Shown here: one piece after another, positions 8,906 through 18,172 of the stretch | How positions within the stretch are numbered: position 1 is the stretch's first letter | Layout of the letters: every line of letters begins with the position of its first letter | Source of the DNA: Janthinobacterium lividum PAMC 25724 | Lineage (GTDB): Bacteria > Pseudomonadota > Gammaproteobacteria > Burkholderiales > Burkholderiaceae_D | Length of the DNA: 64,000 nucleotides | Direction: 5' to 3' | Assembly: GCA_000242815.2 (NCBI GenBank) | Contig: AHHB01000021.1 | Coordinates: 1 to 64,000, forward strand | Made by a program: the position numbers and the translations under genes | The notes under the pieces: generated by a model | Told to the model about the DNA's origin: nothing | Seen by the model: the letters and a program-made list of their open reading frames with translations, nothing else | Database searches by the model: none

Positions 8906-9531
8906 GGCAATAATCTCCTTGGCATTCGCGCGTCATGGGATGAAGCAACTATATGCCGGTTTTTTGTCCGCATGCAAAAAAATTTCAGGGGCATTTTTTC
9001 GGCCCGAAAACATGATGATTTTGGCTGTGCAGCACGGACATTCCCGCTGACCGCAGCCGCCGGGACTCGTTCGCCATCCTCGCTAATGCGGCCAAGGAGC
9101 GCATCATCGGTCTCGTCGAACGCATGGGCGCAGCGCCATGGACGGACGCGGCAGTGCGCCAGCTCAGCGATTTTTACTGTTCCTGGATGGATCAATCGAC
9201 TATCAAAATGCAAGGCTGGTGGCCGACGTCGAGCCGCTTAATGCCAGCAATTTTTATACGCAAAACCTGTTCGACCCGTGGGGCGCGTAAAACTTGAATG
9301 ACGCGACGCGCCATGCGGCTGATGTTTTGCAAGGCGAGCTGGGCTTGCCCGAGCGCGCCTTCTACCCATCGGCGATGCCGCTGCTGTGTTAGGAACCGTA
9401 CAGAACCTTTGATAGTCGCTGCGTACTATGAACACATCGACACGCAGCAACAGTTTGCCGCAGCGTGTGAGCCGCAGCGCCGGCCCTGTTGGGCCGGACA
9501 GCAGATGAAGCAACTACAGTGAGGAATTATC
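8906..9531. other. Intergenic region with probable decayed coding sequence
   Basis: No intact gene is seen. Between about 9040 and 9390 the plus strand carries protein-like stretches split over two frames: FAILANAAKERIIGLVERMG then, one frame away, IDYQNARLVADVEPLNASNF, a stop, and DVLQGELGLPERAFYPSAM. This looks like a frameshifted remnant of a real gene, but I do not recognise the family. Confidence 0.35.
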
Positions 9532-9717
9532 ATGAACAAAGATCAAGTCGAAGGTAAGTTGAAGGAAGTCGGCGGTAAAGTCCAGCAAGCCGCTGGCAAA
9601 GTCGTCGGTAGCGAAGAACAGCAAGCCAAGGGCCTGGCAAACCAGGTCGAAGGCAAGGTACAAAAGAAAGTTGGCGATGTGAAAGACGCAGTGGAAACCA
9701 TCACGCGCAAACCGTAA
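9532..9717 (+). CDS. CsbD family stress protein
   Basis: 61 aa, hydrophilic and Lys/Gln/Gly-rich. It begins MNKDQVEGKLKEVGGKVQQA and contains two copies of the CsbD-type QVEGK..KKVG element. CsbD proteins are abundant general-stress proteins of unknown mechanism. GAGGA lies before the ATG and a strong terminator follows the stop, so it is a single-gene unit. Confidence 0.9.
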   Translation: MNKDQVEGKLKEVGGKVQQAAGKVVGSEEQQAKGLANQVEGKVQKKVGDVKDAVETITRKP

Positions 9718-9732
9718 CTCGCCGTACACATG

Positions 9733-9773
9733 AAAAAACCGCCGCCTGTCGAAAGACAGGCGGCGGTTTTTTT
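9733..9773. terminator. Bidirectional terminator between csbD-like gene and peptidase gene
   Basis: Perfect stem CCGCCGCCTGTC / GACAGGCGGCGG with a GAAA loop, flanked by six A on the left and seven T on the right. It can stop transcription from both converging genes. Confidence 0.95.
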
Positions 9774-9791
9774 GTGGGTGCAGCGCGAAAC

Positions 9792-12002
9792 TTATGGCGC
9801 CGGATTGGCCAGCTTTTGCTTGAAGAACATTTCAATTTTCTTGTACACGTGGCGCTGGCCCGCGCGCGACGAGATGCCGTGCTTGGCGCCCGGATAGGTC
9901 ATCAGGTCGAATTGCACGCCGCGGTTGACCAGCGCGTCGATCAAACGCGTGCTGTTGCTGAACAAGACGTTATCGTCAGCCATGCCATGCACCAGCAGCA
10001 GCGGCGATTGCAAGCCGTCCAGGTGGGCGAACACGGTGCTGTCTTTGTAGCCGTCCACGTTTTCCTTAGGCATGCCGAGGAATTGCTCCGTGTAGTGGGT
10101 GTCGTACAGCGACCAGTCGGTCACGGGCGCCACCGAGACACCCATGGCGATCTTGCTTGATGCAGCTGACAGCAAACGCAGCGTCATGAAGCCGCCATAG
10201 CTCCAGCCAAACACGCCGATGCGCTTGGGATCGACGAAGCTTTGCTTGCCCAGCCAGGCTATGCCGACCAGCTGGTCCGCCACTTCGGCTGCGCCCAGCT
10301 TGTGATAGATGGCGTCCGTGAAGGCGCGCTCGCGGCGCGACGAGCCCCGGTTATCGAGGCGGAAGACAACAAAGCCTTGCTGTGCCATGTACTGGTCGAA
10401 GTTGTTGCCCCAGCGGCGGGCCACGTGCTGCGAGTGCGGGCCGCCATACGTCGACAGGTAGACGGGATAGCGTTTGCTCGCGTCGAAGTTCGACGGTTTG
10501 ACGATGGAATAATGGAGCGTTTGGCCATCGTCGGCTTGCAGGGTGCCGTACTGCGTCGGCAGGTGGTCCGCCTTGTACTTGAAATACGGATGGCTGGTGT
10601 TGAGCGCATTTTCTTCCAGCCAGCCCACCATGCTGCCGTCCGGACGGTGAATGCTCACTTGCGGTGGCGTGGCCGGATCGGAATACGTGTCGACGAAGAC
10701 TTCGCCATTGCGCGAGAACGTCGTGTCGTGCCAGCCGTCGGCTTTCGTCAGACGCTGCGGCTGGTCGGCCGTGCTGCCATCGAGGGCCAGGGCGTAGGTC
10801 TGCTTGTCGATCACGGCGTCGCGGTTCGACGAGACGAACACTTTGCCGGTTTTCTGGTTCACCGCCAGCACGCTGTCGATGCCCCACGCGCCTGAAGTGA
10901 CCGGGTGCAGCAGCTTGCCGTGCATGTCGTACAGGTACAAATGGTTGCGGCCCGTGCGCTCGGACGACCAGAGGAAGGTACCGTTCGACAGGAAGCGCAG
11001 GTCGTCATGGATGCTGACCCAGCTTGTCGACTTTTCCGTCAGCAGCGTGCGCTGCGCCAGGGTGCTCGCATCGACTGCGACCAGATCGAGTGTCTTCTGG
11101 TCGCGCGATTGGCGCTGGTAGACCAGCGACTTGCCATCGAAGCTCCAGTCGGCGCGTACCAGGTAGATGTCCTGATTCGAGCCCAGGTCCACCTGGCGCT
11201 GCGCACCCGTTTCCGGCGAGACGATTAGCAACTGCACCAGCACGTTCGGATCGCCGGCTGCAGGGTAGCGCTGCTCGACGACGTCGGTGCGGTCGGCGAA
11301 GATTTCAAAGCGGCGCACGACGGGTACGGGCGCTTCGTCATAGCGTTTATACGCGATGGCGGAATCGTCGGGGGCCCAGTAATAGCCGGTGCGCTGGCCC
11401 ATTTCTTCCTGTGCCACGAATTCGGCTTCGCCGTTGCGGATCGTGCCCTTGCCATCGCTGGTGAGCTGGCGTTCCTGGTTCGTCTTGAGGTCGATCACAT
11501 AGATATTTTGATCGCGCACGAACGACACGTAGCGGCCTTTTGGCGAGATCTTCGGGTCCAGCACATTGCCCTTGGCGACCAGGCGTGCCTGCTCCGGGTG
11601 GGCTGCATCGACCAGGTACAGATTGCCGGCCAGCGGCACCAAGAGCTGCTTGCCATCGGGCGACCAGCTATAGCTGAGAATGCCGTTCAGGCTGGCCGTG
11701 CGCTCGCGTTCGCGTCGCGCTTGCTCTTCCGGCGAGATGATTTCATTCGGCACCAGCGCCTTCGAGTCGACCAGGCGGTGCGTGCTCTTGTCCTTGAGCT
11801 TGAATTCCCACAGATCGAGCTGGAACTGGTTGTCGGCGCGGCCGCGCAGGAACGTGACGCGCGCGCCGTCGGGCGAGACCTTCAGGTTGCGCATGCCGGG
11901 GCCGGCCAGCGCCGGATCGGCGTGGATGCGTTCCAGGGTCAGCTTTTCAGCCGATGCGGGAACGCTGGCCATCGCGGCCAGAAAACAAAGAATAAAACGC
12001 AT
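9792..12002 (-). CDS. Dipeptidyl peptidase IV-type S9 peptidase
   Basis: 736 aa, secreted (signal peptide 1-18, ending ASA). The N-terminal beta-propeller (~30-480) carries the substrate-gripping double-Glu segment AEFVAQEEMGQRTGYYWAPD. The C-terminal alpha/beta hydrolase has the triad S601 (GWSYGG), D676 (MADDNV) and H708 (AKHGIS). DPP-IV enzymes cut X-Pro or X-Ala dipeptides from peptide N-termini in the periplasm or outside. It is transcribed alone and ends at a shared terminator. Confidence 0.92.
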   Translation of the reverse strand: MRFILCFLAAMASVPASAEKLTLERIHADPALAGPGMRNLKVSPDGARVTFLRGRADNQFQLDLWEFKLKDKSTHRLVDSKALVPNEIISPEEQARRERERTASLNGILSYSWSPDGKQLLVPLAGNLYLVDAAHPEQARLVAKGNVLDPKISPKGRYVSFVRDQNIYVIDLKTNQERQLTSDGKGTIRNGEAEFVAQEEMGQRTGYYWAPDDSAIAYKRYDEAPVPVVRRFEIFADRTDVVEQRYPAAGDPNVLVQLLIVSPETGAQRQVDLGSNQDIYLVRADWSFDGKSLVYQRQSRDQKTLDLVAVDASTLAQRTLLTEKSTSWVSIHDDLRFLSNGTFLWSSERTGRNHLYLYDMHGKLLHPVTSGAWGIDSVLAVNQKTGKVFVSSNRDAVIDKQTYALALDGSTADQPQRLTKADGWHDTTFSRNGEVFVDTYSDPATPPQVSIHRPDGSMVGWLEENALNTSHPYFKYKADHLPTQYGTLQADDGQTLHYSIVKPSNFDASKRYPVYLSTYGGPHSQHVARRWGNNFDQYMAQQGFVVFRLDNRGSSRRERAFTDAIYHKLGAAEVADQLVGIAWLGKQSFVDPKRIGVFGWSYGGFMTLRLLSAASSKIAMGVSVAPVTDWSLYDTHYTEQFLGMPKENVDGYKDSTVFAHLDGLQSPLLLVHGMADDNVLFSNSTRLIDALVNRGVQFDLMTYPGAKHGISSRAGQRHVYKKIEMFFKQKLANPAP

Positions 12003-12201
12003 GGATGTCTCGGTAGTTGGAAGAATGAATAACGCTGCATGCCGAACAGGGCATCCAGGGTCGAGCGTTGCCTAAGCCTAAGACGATACCAGAGCGTGCC
12101 TGTTTACGCGATAGTCCCTGCCACGGAATAAGACCTTCCTGACCGTATTTCCTTTGCCGAAAATATCCGACAGCCGCCCATTCCATGGCGCTTTTCCTAG
12201 T

Positions 12202-13041
12202 TCAGGCCAATATCGTACCTGCTATCACGGTCAGGCAGGCGCCACCTATCCAGGCGTGGTCATCGCGGAAATTGACGGACACGCGGCCGTCGCGCTGCAG
12301 GCAGGTGCCCTGGCGTACGCGGTAGTCGGCGCCTGCCAGCAGGTGCGCGATGCAGGCGTTGGCGCTGCCCGTGACAGGGTCCTCGACCAGCGCACCGTGC
12401 TCGCTGAGCAGCGCGCGCACTTCGTAATCGGCCGGTCCGTCGGCGCCGTGCGCGCCGTAGAGGGCAAGTCCGTCAGCCATTGACGCGGCCAGTAATGTCG
12501 TCAGTGCCGCGATGTCGGCATGGACAGCCAGGCAGGTCGCGGCGCTTTGCAGCGGCACGCACAGCCAGCGGATGCCCATGTCGACGATGGTGCCGCCAGC
12601 GGCCGCCGCGCCGCCCAGCGCTGTTTGCAGCAGCGGCAGCAGCGCGGGGGCGAGCGCGCGCGCGGTGCAGGGCGGCGCCTGGAACGCCAGCATGCCACCG
12701 GCGCCGCGTTCTATCTGCACCAGGCCGACGCCGCATTCCTGTACGATGCGCGCACCCTTGGGCCGCATGCCCGCATCGAGCAGGGCATGCGCCGTGCCCA
12801 GGGTCGGGTGGCCGGCGAACGGGAATTCCATCTCCGGCGAAAAAATCCGCACGCGGTAATCGGCGGCGGGATTAAGCGGCGCCAGCACGAAGGTGGTTTC
12901 CGACAGGCCGGTCCAGCGTGCGATCGCCTGCATCTGCGCGTCATCGAGGCCATTCGCATCGAGCACCACGGCCAGCGGATTGCCCGAGAAAGGCACCGTG
13001 CTGAAGACATCGACTTGCTTGAAGGGGCGTTGTTGCGGCAT
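12202..13041 (-). CDS. PhzF family isomerase-like protein
   Basis: 279 aa with the PhzF two-half fold: FKQVDVFSTVPFSGNPLAVV at the start, catalytic Glu in LSETTFVL, PFAGHPTLGTAHAL, and the second-half EDPVTGSANACIAHLL. PhzF itself isomerises a phenazine precursor, but most homologues lie outside phenazine clusters and have unknown substrates; no phenazine genes are here. It lies 18 bases downstream of the MATE gene, so the two are probably co-transcribed. Confidence 0.85.
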   Translation of the reverse strand: MPQQRPFKQVDVFSTVPFSGNPLAVVLDANGLDDAQMQAIARWTGLSETTFVLAPLNPAADYRVRIFSPEMEFPFAGHPTLGTAHALLDAGMRPKGARIVQECGVGLVQIERGAGGMLAFQAPPCTARALAPALLPLLQTALGGAAAAGGTIVDMGIRWLCVPLQSAATCLAVHADIAALTTLLAASMADGLALYGAHGADGPADYEVRALLSEHGALVEDPVTGSANACIAHLLAGADYRVRQGTCLQRDGRVSVNFRDDHAWIGGACLTVIAGTILA

Positions 13042-13059
13042 GGTGTTTTCCTCGTTGGA

Positions 13060-14454
13060 TTATCGGGCCGCGCGCAGGCGCTGCAGCGACAAACGGTTTA
13101 AATACCAGCTTAGCAGGATGGCAGCCACTGTCAGGCCCGTGACCAGGCCTATCCAGAAACCGGCGGCGGCCATCGGTTCGCCTGGCGACCAGGGGAAGCC
13201 TTGCGGTGCCAGTCCCAGTACGTAGCCGATGGGTAGCGAGAAGCCCCAGAAGGCCAGCAGCTGGATCAGCATTGGCTGGCGCGTCACCCTGTAGCCGCGG
13301 ATGGCACAGGAAGTGGCCACCTGCGTGGCGTCGGACAGCTGGAACAGGGCCGCAAACAGCAGCAGTTGCGCGCACAGCGCTTGCACCTGCGGATCGGACG
13401 TGTAGGCTTGCGCGATCTGGTGGCGGAAGATGGTGATGAGGGTGGCCGAGACGATGGCCGCCGTCAGCGACATGGCCACGCCCACCCACGAAATGAAGCG
13501 GGCGCGGCGCAAATTGGCTTCGCCCACGGCGTGGCCCACGCGCGTGACTAGCGCGATGCCAAACGTGAGCGGCACCATGAAGACGACGGACGAGAAATTG
13601 AGGGCGATCTGGTGCGCCGACACCTGGATCACGCCGAAGCGCGCCACCAGCAGGCTGATGACGCCAAAGGCGCTCGCTTCGGCAAAGTAGGTCACGCCGA
13701 TGGGCAGGCCCAGGCGCAGCATGGGGCCGATGGACGACAGTTGCGGCCACTCCCAGTGCGTGAACGGATACGTGGCGTGGTAGGCGGGGGCGATCCTGAT
13801 CCAGGCCAGCATGGCCAACAGCATCATCCACACGCAGCAGGTGGTGGCCACGGCGCAGCCCACGCCGCCCATCTTCGGCATGCCCCAGTGGCCATAAATC
13901 AGCAGGTAGTTGATGAGGATGTTCAGACCCAGCGCGGCCAGCGCGATGAGCATCACGGGCTTGGTCTGGTTGATGCTGGTGCTGTAGCCGTACAGCGCGC
14001 GATAGGCGGCGAACGGCGGCAGCGCGCAGCTGATGATGTGCACGAACAGCTTGGCCTTGGCCGCCACGTTTGCTTCGAGCATCAGGTGGTCGAACACCAG
14101 TGCCGCCATGTTCGTCAGCAGGCAAGCCACCAGGCCCACGAGCAGCCCCTTCCACAGCGACTGGCGCACGATGTGCGGCACTTGGTCGTGGCGTGCGGCG
14201 CCGATTTCGTGCGCCACCAAGGTATTTATTGCCATCATGACGCCGCTCACGGTGACCAGCACGATGGACCAGATGGCCGCGCCCAGCGACACGGCCGCCA
14301 ATTCCTCGGGATTCGTATGGCCCGTCATCGCCACGTCGGCCGCGCCCATGCCGACGGTGGCTAGCTGACCGATCAGGATGGGCCAGGCCAGCTTCCACAG
14401 TAAAGAAACTTCAGTACGGACGACGGACAGGGTGAGCGAGGTAGTGTGTGGCAT
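13060..14454 (-). CDS. MATE family multidrug/toxin exporter
   Basis: 464 aa with about 12 membrane helices in two homologous halves, the NorM/DinF-type layout. The first helix region reads LLWKLAWPILIGQLATVGMGAADVAM and the GHTNPEELAAVSLG loop is typical. MATE proteins expel cationic drugs or metabolites using Na+ or H+. ATG 14454 is chosen; an upstream TTG would add only three residues. It shares a probable transcript with the PhzF gene downstream. Confidence 0.9.
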   Translation of the reverse strand: MPHTTSLTLSVVRTEVSLLWKLAWPILIGQLATVGMGAADVAMTGHTNPEELAAVSLGAAIWSIVLVTVSGVMMAINTLVAHEIGAARHDQVPHIVRQSLWKGLLVGLVACLLTNMAALVFDHLMLEANVAAKAKLFVHIISCALPPFAAYRALYGYSTSINQTKPVMLIALAALGLNILINYLLIYGHWGMPKMGGVGCAVATTCCVWMMLLAMLAWIRIAPAYHATYPFTHWEWPQLSSIGPMLRLGLPIGVTYFAEASAFGVISLLVARFGVIQVSAHQIALNFSSVVFMVPLTFGIALVTRVGHAVGEANLRRARFISWVGVAMSLTAAIVSATLITIFRHQIAQAYTSDPQVQALCAQLLLFAALFQLSDATQVATSCAIRGYRVTRQPMLIQLLAFWGFSLPIGYVLGLAPQGFPWSPGEPMAAAGFWIGLVTGLTVAAILLSWYLNRLSLQRLRAAR

Positions 14455-14858
14455 CGGCTGCAAACGTGGCTAAACGCGGGATTCTACCGGCATTCGCCGT
14501 GCTTGTCCGCCGCAGTGCCCTTGGTACCCAGGAGCGCGCTGACGCATGTGTGTTGATTCTGTGCGTTGATCAAGGCGCATGGCAATCACATGCTTGGTGC
14601 CGTCAGTGATTGCTTTTGGTAACAATATATTGTGCTTTTCAGATACTTTGTTACACCGTTTTTTCTACGCACGACTACACTGACAGTCGTTGTTATGGAG
14701 ATCACTTGTCGCTGGATGAAGTTTGACGCCGTGCAGACGACAAGGCCTGCGCCGGCGCGGTGTTCTTGCGCTTTTCCATGGCCTCGTATTTGTTACACTA
14801 GCAGCCTGGCGCAACGGCCAGGATCATCATCATCCAAGAATGCACAATGGAGTTAATC
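14455..14858. other. Divergent promoter region, MATE gene / crystallin gene
   Basis: About 400 bases with no coding feature. Part of it (about 14600-14700) is AT-rich and could hold promoters for both flanking genes, but I see no operator that I can name. Confidence 0.4.
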
Positions 14859-15860
14859 ATGACGGGCCCTTTGAAACACGCGTTGGCATGCGCTACGACC
14901 TTGCTGCTCTCGCTGGGGGCGCATGCGGCCGCCCATGCGGGCGATATCACCTTGTTCGAACATTCTGAGTTTCGCGGCCGCGCCGTGAGCCTGCGCGAGA
15001 CGACGGACGATCTGTCGCGTTTTGGTTTCAATGACAAGGTGTCGAGCATTCTGGTGCGTTCGGGCACCTGGGATGTGTGTACCGATTCCGGCTTCCGCGG
15101 CAGATGCAAGACCCTGGGACCAGGCGAATACAGCGCGATGCCGGGCATGAACGATGCCATCAGTTCGGTGCGCGAGTCGGCTCGTGGCGATGGCTACAAT
15201 CCGGGCCGGCCGGGGCGCGATCCTGATCATGGCAATGGCGGTTATGGCCGCGGCGGCAGCCTGGAAGTGTATTCGGGCGCCGGCCAGAATGGTGGCTCGG
15301 CGCGGCTGAATCGCGATACGGACGATTTTGTCAGCATTGGTTTCAACGACCGCACCACCAGCATCGTCATCCACAACGGCTACTGGCAGCTGTGCAGCGA
15401 CGCGAACTATAACGGTGTGTGCCGCATCTTCGGGCCCGGCCGCCACGACGACCTGGGACGCGGCCTTGATGGGCGCGTCTCGTCGGCGCGCATGCTCGAC
15501 GAGCGCGAAGTGCGGCGCCAGCAGCAGTATGATCAGCCTTACCAGCAGCCACAATATCCGCAGTACCAGCAGCCACAATATCCGCAGTATCAGCAGCCGC
15601 AATACCAGCAGCGTGGTGCCGTCCTGCTGTTCCCCGGAGCGGGCATGCGCGGCGAACCGCTGGCGCTGGACCGCGATGCGGAAGATCTGGTGCGCTACAA
15701 CTTCAACGACTGGGCCTCGTCCATCGTCGTCAACGAAGGCCAATGGGAAGTGTGCAGCGATTCGAACTTCCGTGGTCGCTGTGAAGTGATTGGGCCAGGC
15801 CAATACGGCCACTTGAACAGCATGGAAAACCAGATTTCCTCGCTGCGCCGCGTGCGCTAG
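14859..15860 (+). CDS. Secreted protein with three beta/gamma-crystallin domains
   Basis: 333 aa. Signal peptide 1-27. Three crystallin domains (~28-107, ~134-212, ~253-333), each with two Ca-binding style (N/D)(N/D)XX(S/T)S motifs: NDKVSS 58, NDAISS 98, NDRTTS 163, DGRVSS 204, NDWASS 283 and ENQISS 323; the first four-letter rule is strictly met in four. Each domain holds a WxxCxDxxxxGxC pair of cysteines. Domains 1-2 are joined by a Gly/Pro/Asp linker, 2-3 by a Gln/Tyr/Pro-rich linker. GGAG favours ATG 14859 over 14847. Likely a calcium-stabilised envelope or matrix protein. Confidence 0.88.
   Translation: MTGPLKHALACATTLLLSLGAHAAAHAGDITLFEHSEFRGRAVSLRETTDDLSRFGFNDKVSSILVRSGTWDVCTDSGFRGRCKTLGPGEYSAMPGMNDAISSVRESARGDGYNPGRPGRDPDHGNGGYGRGGSLEVYSGAGQNGGSARLNRDTDDFVSIGFNDRTTSIVIHNGYWQLCSDANYNGVCRIFGPGRHDDLGRGLDGRVSSARMLDEREVRRQQQYDQPYQQPQYPQYQQPQYPQYQQPQYQQRGAVLLFPGAGMRGEPLALDRDAEDLVRYNFNDWASSIVVNEGQWEVCSDSNFRGRCEVIGPGQYGHLNSMENQISSLRRVR
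15543..15612 (+). repeat. In-gene 24-bp tandem repeat (QPQYPQYQ linker)
   Basis: Nearly three copies of a 24-bp unit beginning cagcagccacaatatccgca encode QPQYPQYQ repeats in the second linker of the crystallin protein. Such repeats can change copy number by slippage without breaking the frame. Confidence 0.85.
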
Positions 15861-16019
15861 GGAGCCGCTGGTCAATTCGCTTTCTTAGTCGGTAATCGGT
15901 AACTGTGCAGTCGGACGCCAACGCCAGCAACGTTGATCGATTTTTGGCGCGCTACGACAGCAATTTGAACCGATTTGACGCCCCATCGGGCGCCTTTCGC
16001 CGATCAAGACGCTCTTCGG

Positions 16020-16160
16020 GTTTCGGTGACGGTAAAGCGCCTGCCGGCGAGCACCAGAAAGGACTTTTGCAGGGGCGGTGTCGGGCGATGAACGTAGCGT
16101 AATCGTCACAGGACGCGGCACCGACGTGAACGGGGGGCGAATAAATCAGTGCTTCCTTAG
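16020..16160 (-). repeat. IS5-like element end remnant (left copy)
   Basis: The right 90 bases (about 16070-16160) are clearly homologous to 18031-18122, ending in the same inverted-repeat-like gaataaatcagtgcttcct. Both copies point the same way. Only the 5' end of an IS5-like element appears to survive here; the rest of 15861-16020 has no recognisable gene. Confidence 0.6.
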
Positions 16161-16328
16161 CTATCGCCGAGTATCATGGAGTGGTAAGCGGACTGTCTAT
16201 CCGTGAGGTGCGATGGCTTGCAGCGGGAATGGTTATGTTGTACCGTCAACTCTGGACTTGTCTGGTAGGGAACGTCAATACTCTACCTTGCCTGGCGAGC
16301 CGTTGCCCCAATACGAAAGGACTATCGC

Positions 16329-17672
16329 ATGCTTGATCCGGCGTCCACGATTCCCGAATACGTGCTGGATAAATGGCAGCATACCGTCGATGTCATGGCC
16401 GAAGTATTTGAGGTGCCAGCTGGCCTGATCATGCGGGTGCGGCCGGGGCAGATTGAAGTGCTGGTGGCCGCCCAAAGGGTAGGCAATCCATACCACGCCA
16501 ACGAGATGGCCGTGCTTAATACGGGCCTCTATTGTGAGACGGTGATGGAAACTCGCGCCTTGTTGTACGTGCCTAATGCGTTAGACGATATTGACTGGAA
16601 GGACAATCCCGACGTCGCGTTGGACATGATTTCGTATCTAGGCGTACCTTTGCTTGCGCCGAACCAGAACGTGTTCGGCACTATTTGCGTCCTCGATAAC
16701 AAAACTCGTAGCTACCATGAAAAGTACGTCGAGCTGATGTGGGAAATAAAAAAGAGTATCGAGCGCGATTTAGAGTTAATGGAGCAGCAGCAAAGGCTCA
16801 TAGAGCAGCAAGAGCAGCTTAAGCGAAGTAATATCGAGCTGACCGCCGCCATTGCCCGCCAACACAGCGATGCCGAGCAACTGCAGCGGTCAAATGAAAA
16901 ACTCAATCTGGCACTTGCCACGCTGACAGCGATGCAATCCGAGCTGTTGAAATCGGCCAAGAATGCGGCCCTGGGTGCGCTGGTGGCCGGCGTGGCGCAC
17001 GAGCTTGGCACGCCTATCGGTAACAGCATGCTGGTGGCCAGCACAATCCAAGATCAGGCATCGGCTTTTCGCGACAAGATGGCGACGGGCCTGACGCGTA
17101 CTGACCTAAGCAGCTTTTGTGAAGCGATGCATGACGGCACCTTCCTGCTGACGCGTAACCTGGAGCGGGCGTCGCAGCTGGTAGCGAGCTTCAAACGGAT
17201 TTCCGTGGATCCGACGGATATGACGCCGAGCCACTTCAAGCTGCGTCATACTGTCGAGACTGTGGCCGCCGCCGTGCCAGGTTTGCGTCTCGTCAACACC
17301 GTCAACGAAGACCTTTCGATGACCGGCTATCTCGGCGCTTTTGCCGATGTGCTTGCCGAATTGTTGGAAAATGCTGCACGTCACGCATTCGTTGGTCGCG
17401 CCCCGGGCAATGTCACGGTCGCTGCCCGCATGACGGATGCACGCTGCATCGAATTGACAGTGAGCGACGATGGCGTTGGCATATCGGCAGCTGACCAAAG
17501 CCGTGTATTCGATCCGTTCTTCACGACGCAACTAGGTCAGGGGGGCAGCGGCCTTGGCTTGTATACTACATACAACCTGGTCAGTACCGCCATGCGAGGG
17601 ACGATAGTGCTGGTCAGCACCCCGGGAGTTGGTAGCTGCTTCTCCGTGACGATACCGGACAGCGCATACTAG
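16329..17672 (+). CDS. GAF-domain sensor histidine kinase
   Basis: 447 aa, soluble. GAF sensor domain (~15-145), a coiled coil of Gln/Glu-rich heptads (~147-205), then the kinase core: H-box VAHELGTPIGNS with H224, N-box LLENAARHAF, G1 DDGVGI, F-box FDPFFTT and G2 GGSGLGL. The HELGTP form replaces the common HELRTPL. No response regulator adjoins. Its base composition is visibly more AT-rich than neighbouring genes and it lies between two IS5-like remnants, so it was probably acquired. AAAGGA precedes the ATG. Confidence 0.9.
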   Translation: MLDPASTIPEYVLDKWQHTVDVMAEVFEVPAGLIMRVRPGQIEVLVAAQRVGNPYHANEMAVLNTGLYCETVMETRALLYVPNALDDIDWKDNPDVALDMISYLGVPLLAPNQNVFGTICVLDNKTRSYHEKYVELMWEIKKSIERDLELMEQQQRLIEQQEQLKRSNIELTAAIARQHSDAEQLQRSNEKLNLALATLTAMQSELLKSAKNAALGALVAGVAHELGTPIGNSMLVASTIQDQASAFRDKMATGLTRTDLSSFCEAMHDGTFLLTRNLERASQLVASFKRISVDPTDMTPSHFKLRHTVETVAAAVPGLRLVNTVNEDLSMTGYLGAFADVLAELLENAARHAFVGRAPGNVTVAARMTDARCIELTVSDDGVGISAADQSRVFDPFFTTQLGQGGSGLGLYTTYNLVSTAMRGTIVLVSTPGVGSCFSVTIPDSAY

Positions 17673-17689
17673 TGGCGGTAGCATTTTTC

Positions 17690-18041
17690 TTCATGGCCAC
17701 ATGCAAGGTCACGGATTTGCCTGGAATATAGGGGCGCTTTCGACGACTCGCGGCCCGCGTCGATGCCGACGACGGCGCCAATGGCCTGGCTGTCGTAAAT
17801 CGCATCCGCAATGCCTTCGTCGGATAAACCGAAGCATAGCAGGCTCACAAACACGCGCTGCAGGCGTGCCAAGCCGATCGGCGGCCGACTCGCATCCTCG
17901 ACTTTGGGATAGAACGGTTCGACCGCTTGTGAAACTCAAGCAACGCGTCACGCTATCGATCTCAGCCAGGAATCGGTCTTGCCGCGTGCGCTTTTCTTGG
18001 CGGCGTATTCGAGACCAGAGAGGGACTTTGGCATGCGCCAT
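17690..18041 (-). pseudogene. IS5 family transposase, frameshifted N-terminal fragment
   Basis: Three frames together give the start of an IS5-type transposase: LEYAAKK..RG in one, PFYPKVEDASRPPIGLARLQRVF and GLSDEGIADAIYDSQAIG in another, then VGIDAGRES. The order and motifs match the usual N-terminal domain. At least two frameshifts are needed and the DDE catalytic part is missing, since the sequence runs into the end of the kinase gene. It is a dead insertion-sequence remnant. Confidence 0.75.
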
Positions 18042-18122
18042 GTCGGCGCTGAACGTGGCGCAATCGTGCCCGCTCGCGGCCCTGACGGGAAGGGGGAGAC
18101 GAATAAATCAGCGTTTCCCTAG
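17990..18122 (-). repeat. IS5-like element end remnant (right copy)
   Basis: Contains the probable terminal inverted repeat GGGAAACGCTGATTTATTC (minus strand, 18119-18101) and the leader of the broken transposase. It is a direct repeat of 16020-16160, so the two remnants bracket the GAF kinase gene. Confidence 0.65.
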
Positions 18123-18172
18123 GTGTTTTGCTCATTCCTTGCAGCGCCCGCTTGAGCGATGTTTTGCGGGTG

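Noticed and set aside
12202-13041. Phenazine biosynthesis locus, suggested by the PhzF protein
   Set aside because: No other phz gene is near; lone PhzF-family genes are common and of unknown function.
12941-14398. A 485-codon minus-strand frame overlapping the MATE gene
   Set aside because: It is another frame of the same strand; the MATE frame has twelve membrane helices while this one is Arg/Gly/His-rich.
14847-14858. Upstream ATG at 14847 as start of the crystallin protein
   Set aside because: That ATG overlaps the GGAG that serves ATG 14859, and the signal peptide is complete from 14859.
15543-15612. Possible CRISPR-like regular repeats
   Set aside because: The 24-bp units are contiguous with no spacers and encode QPQYPQYQ in frame, so it is a coding tandem repeat.
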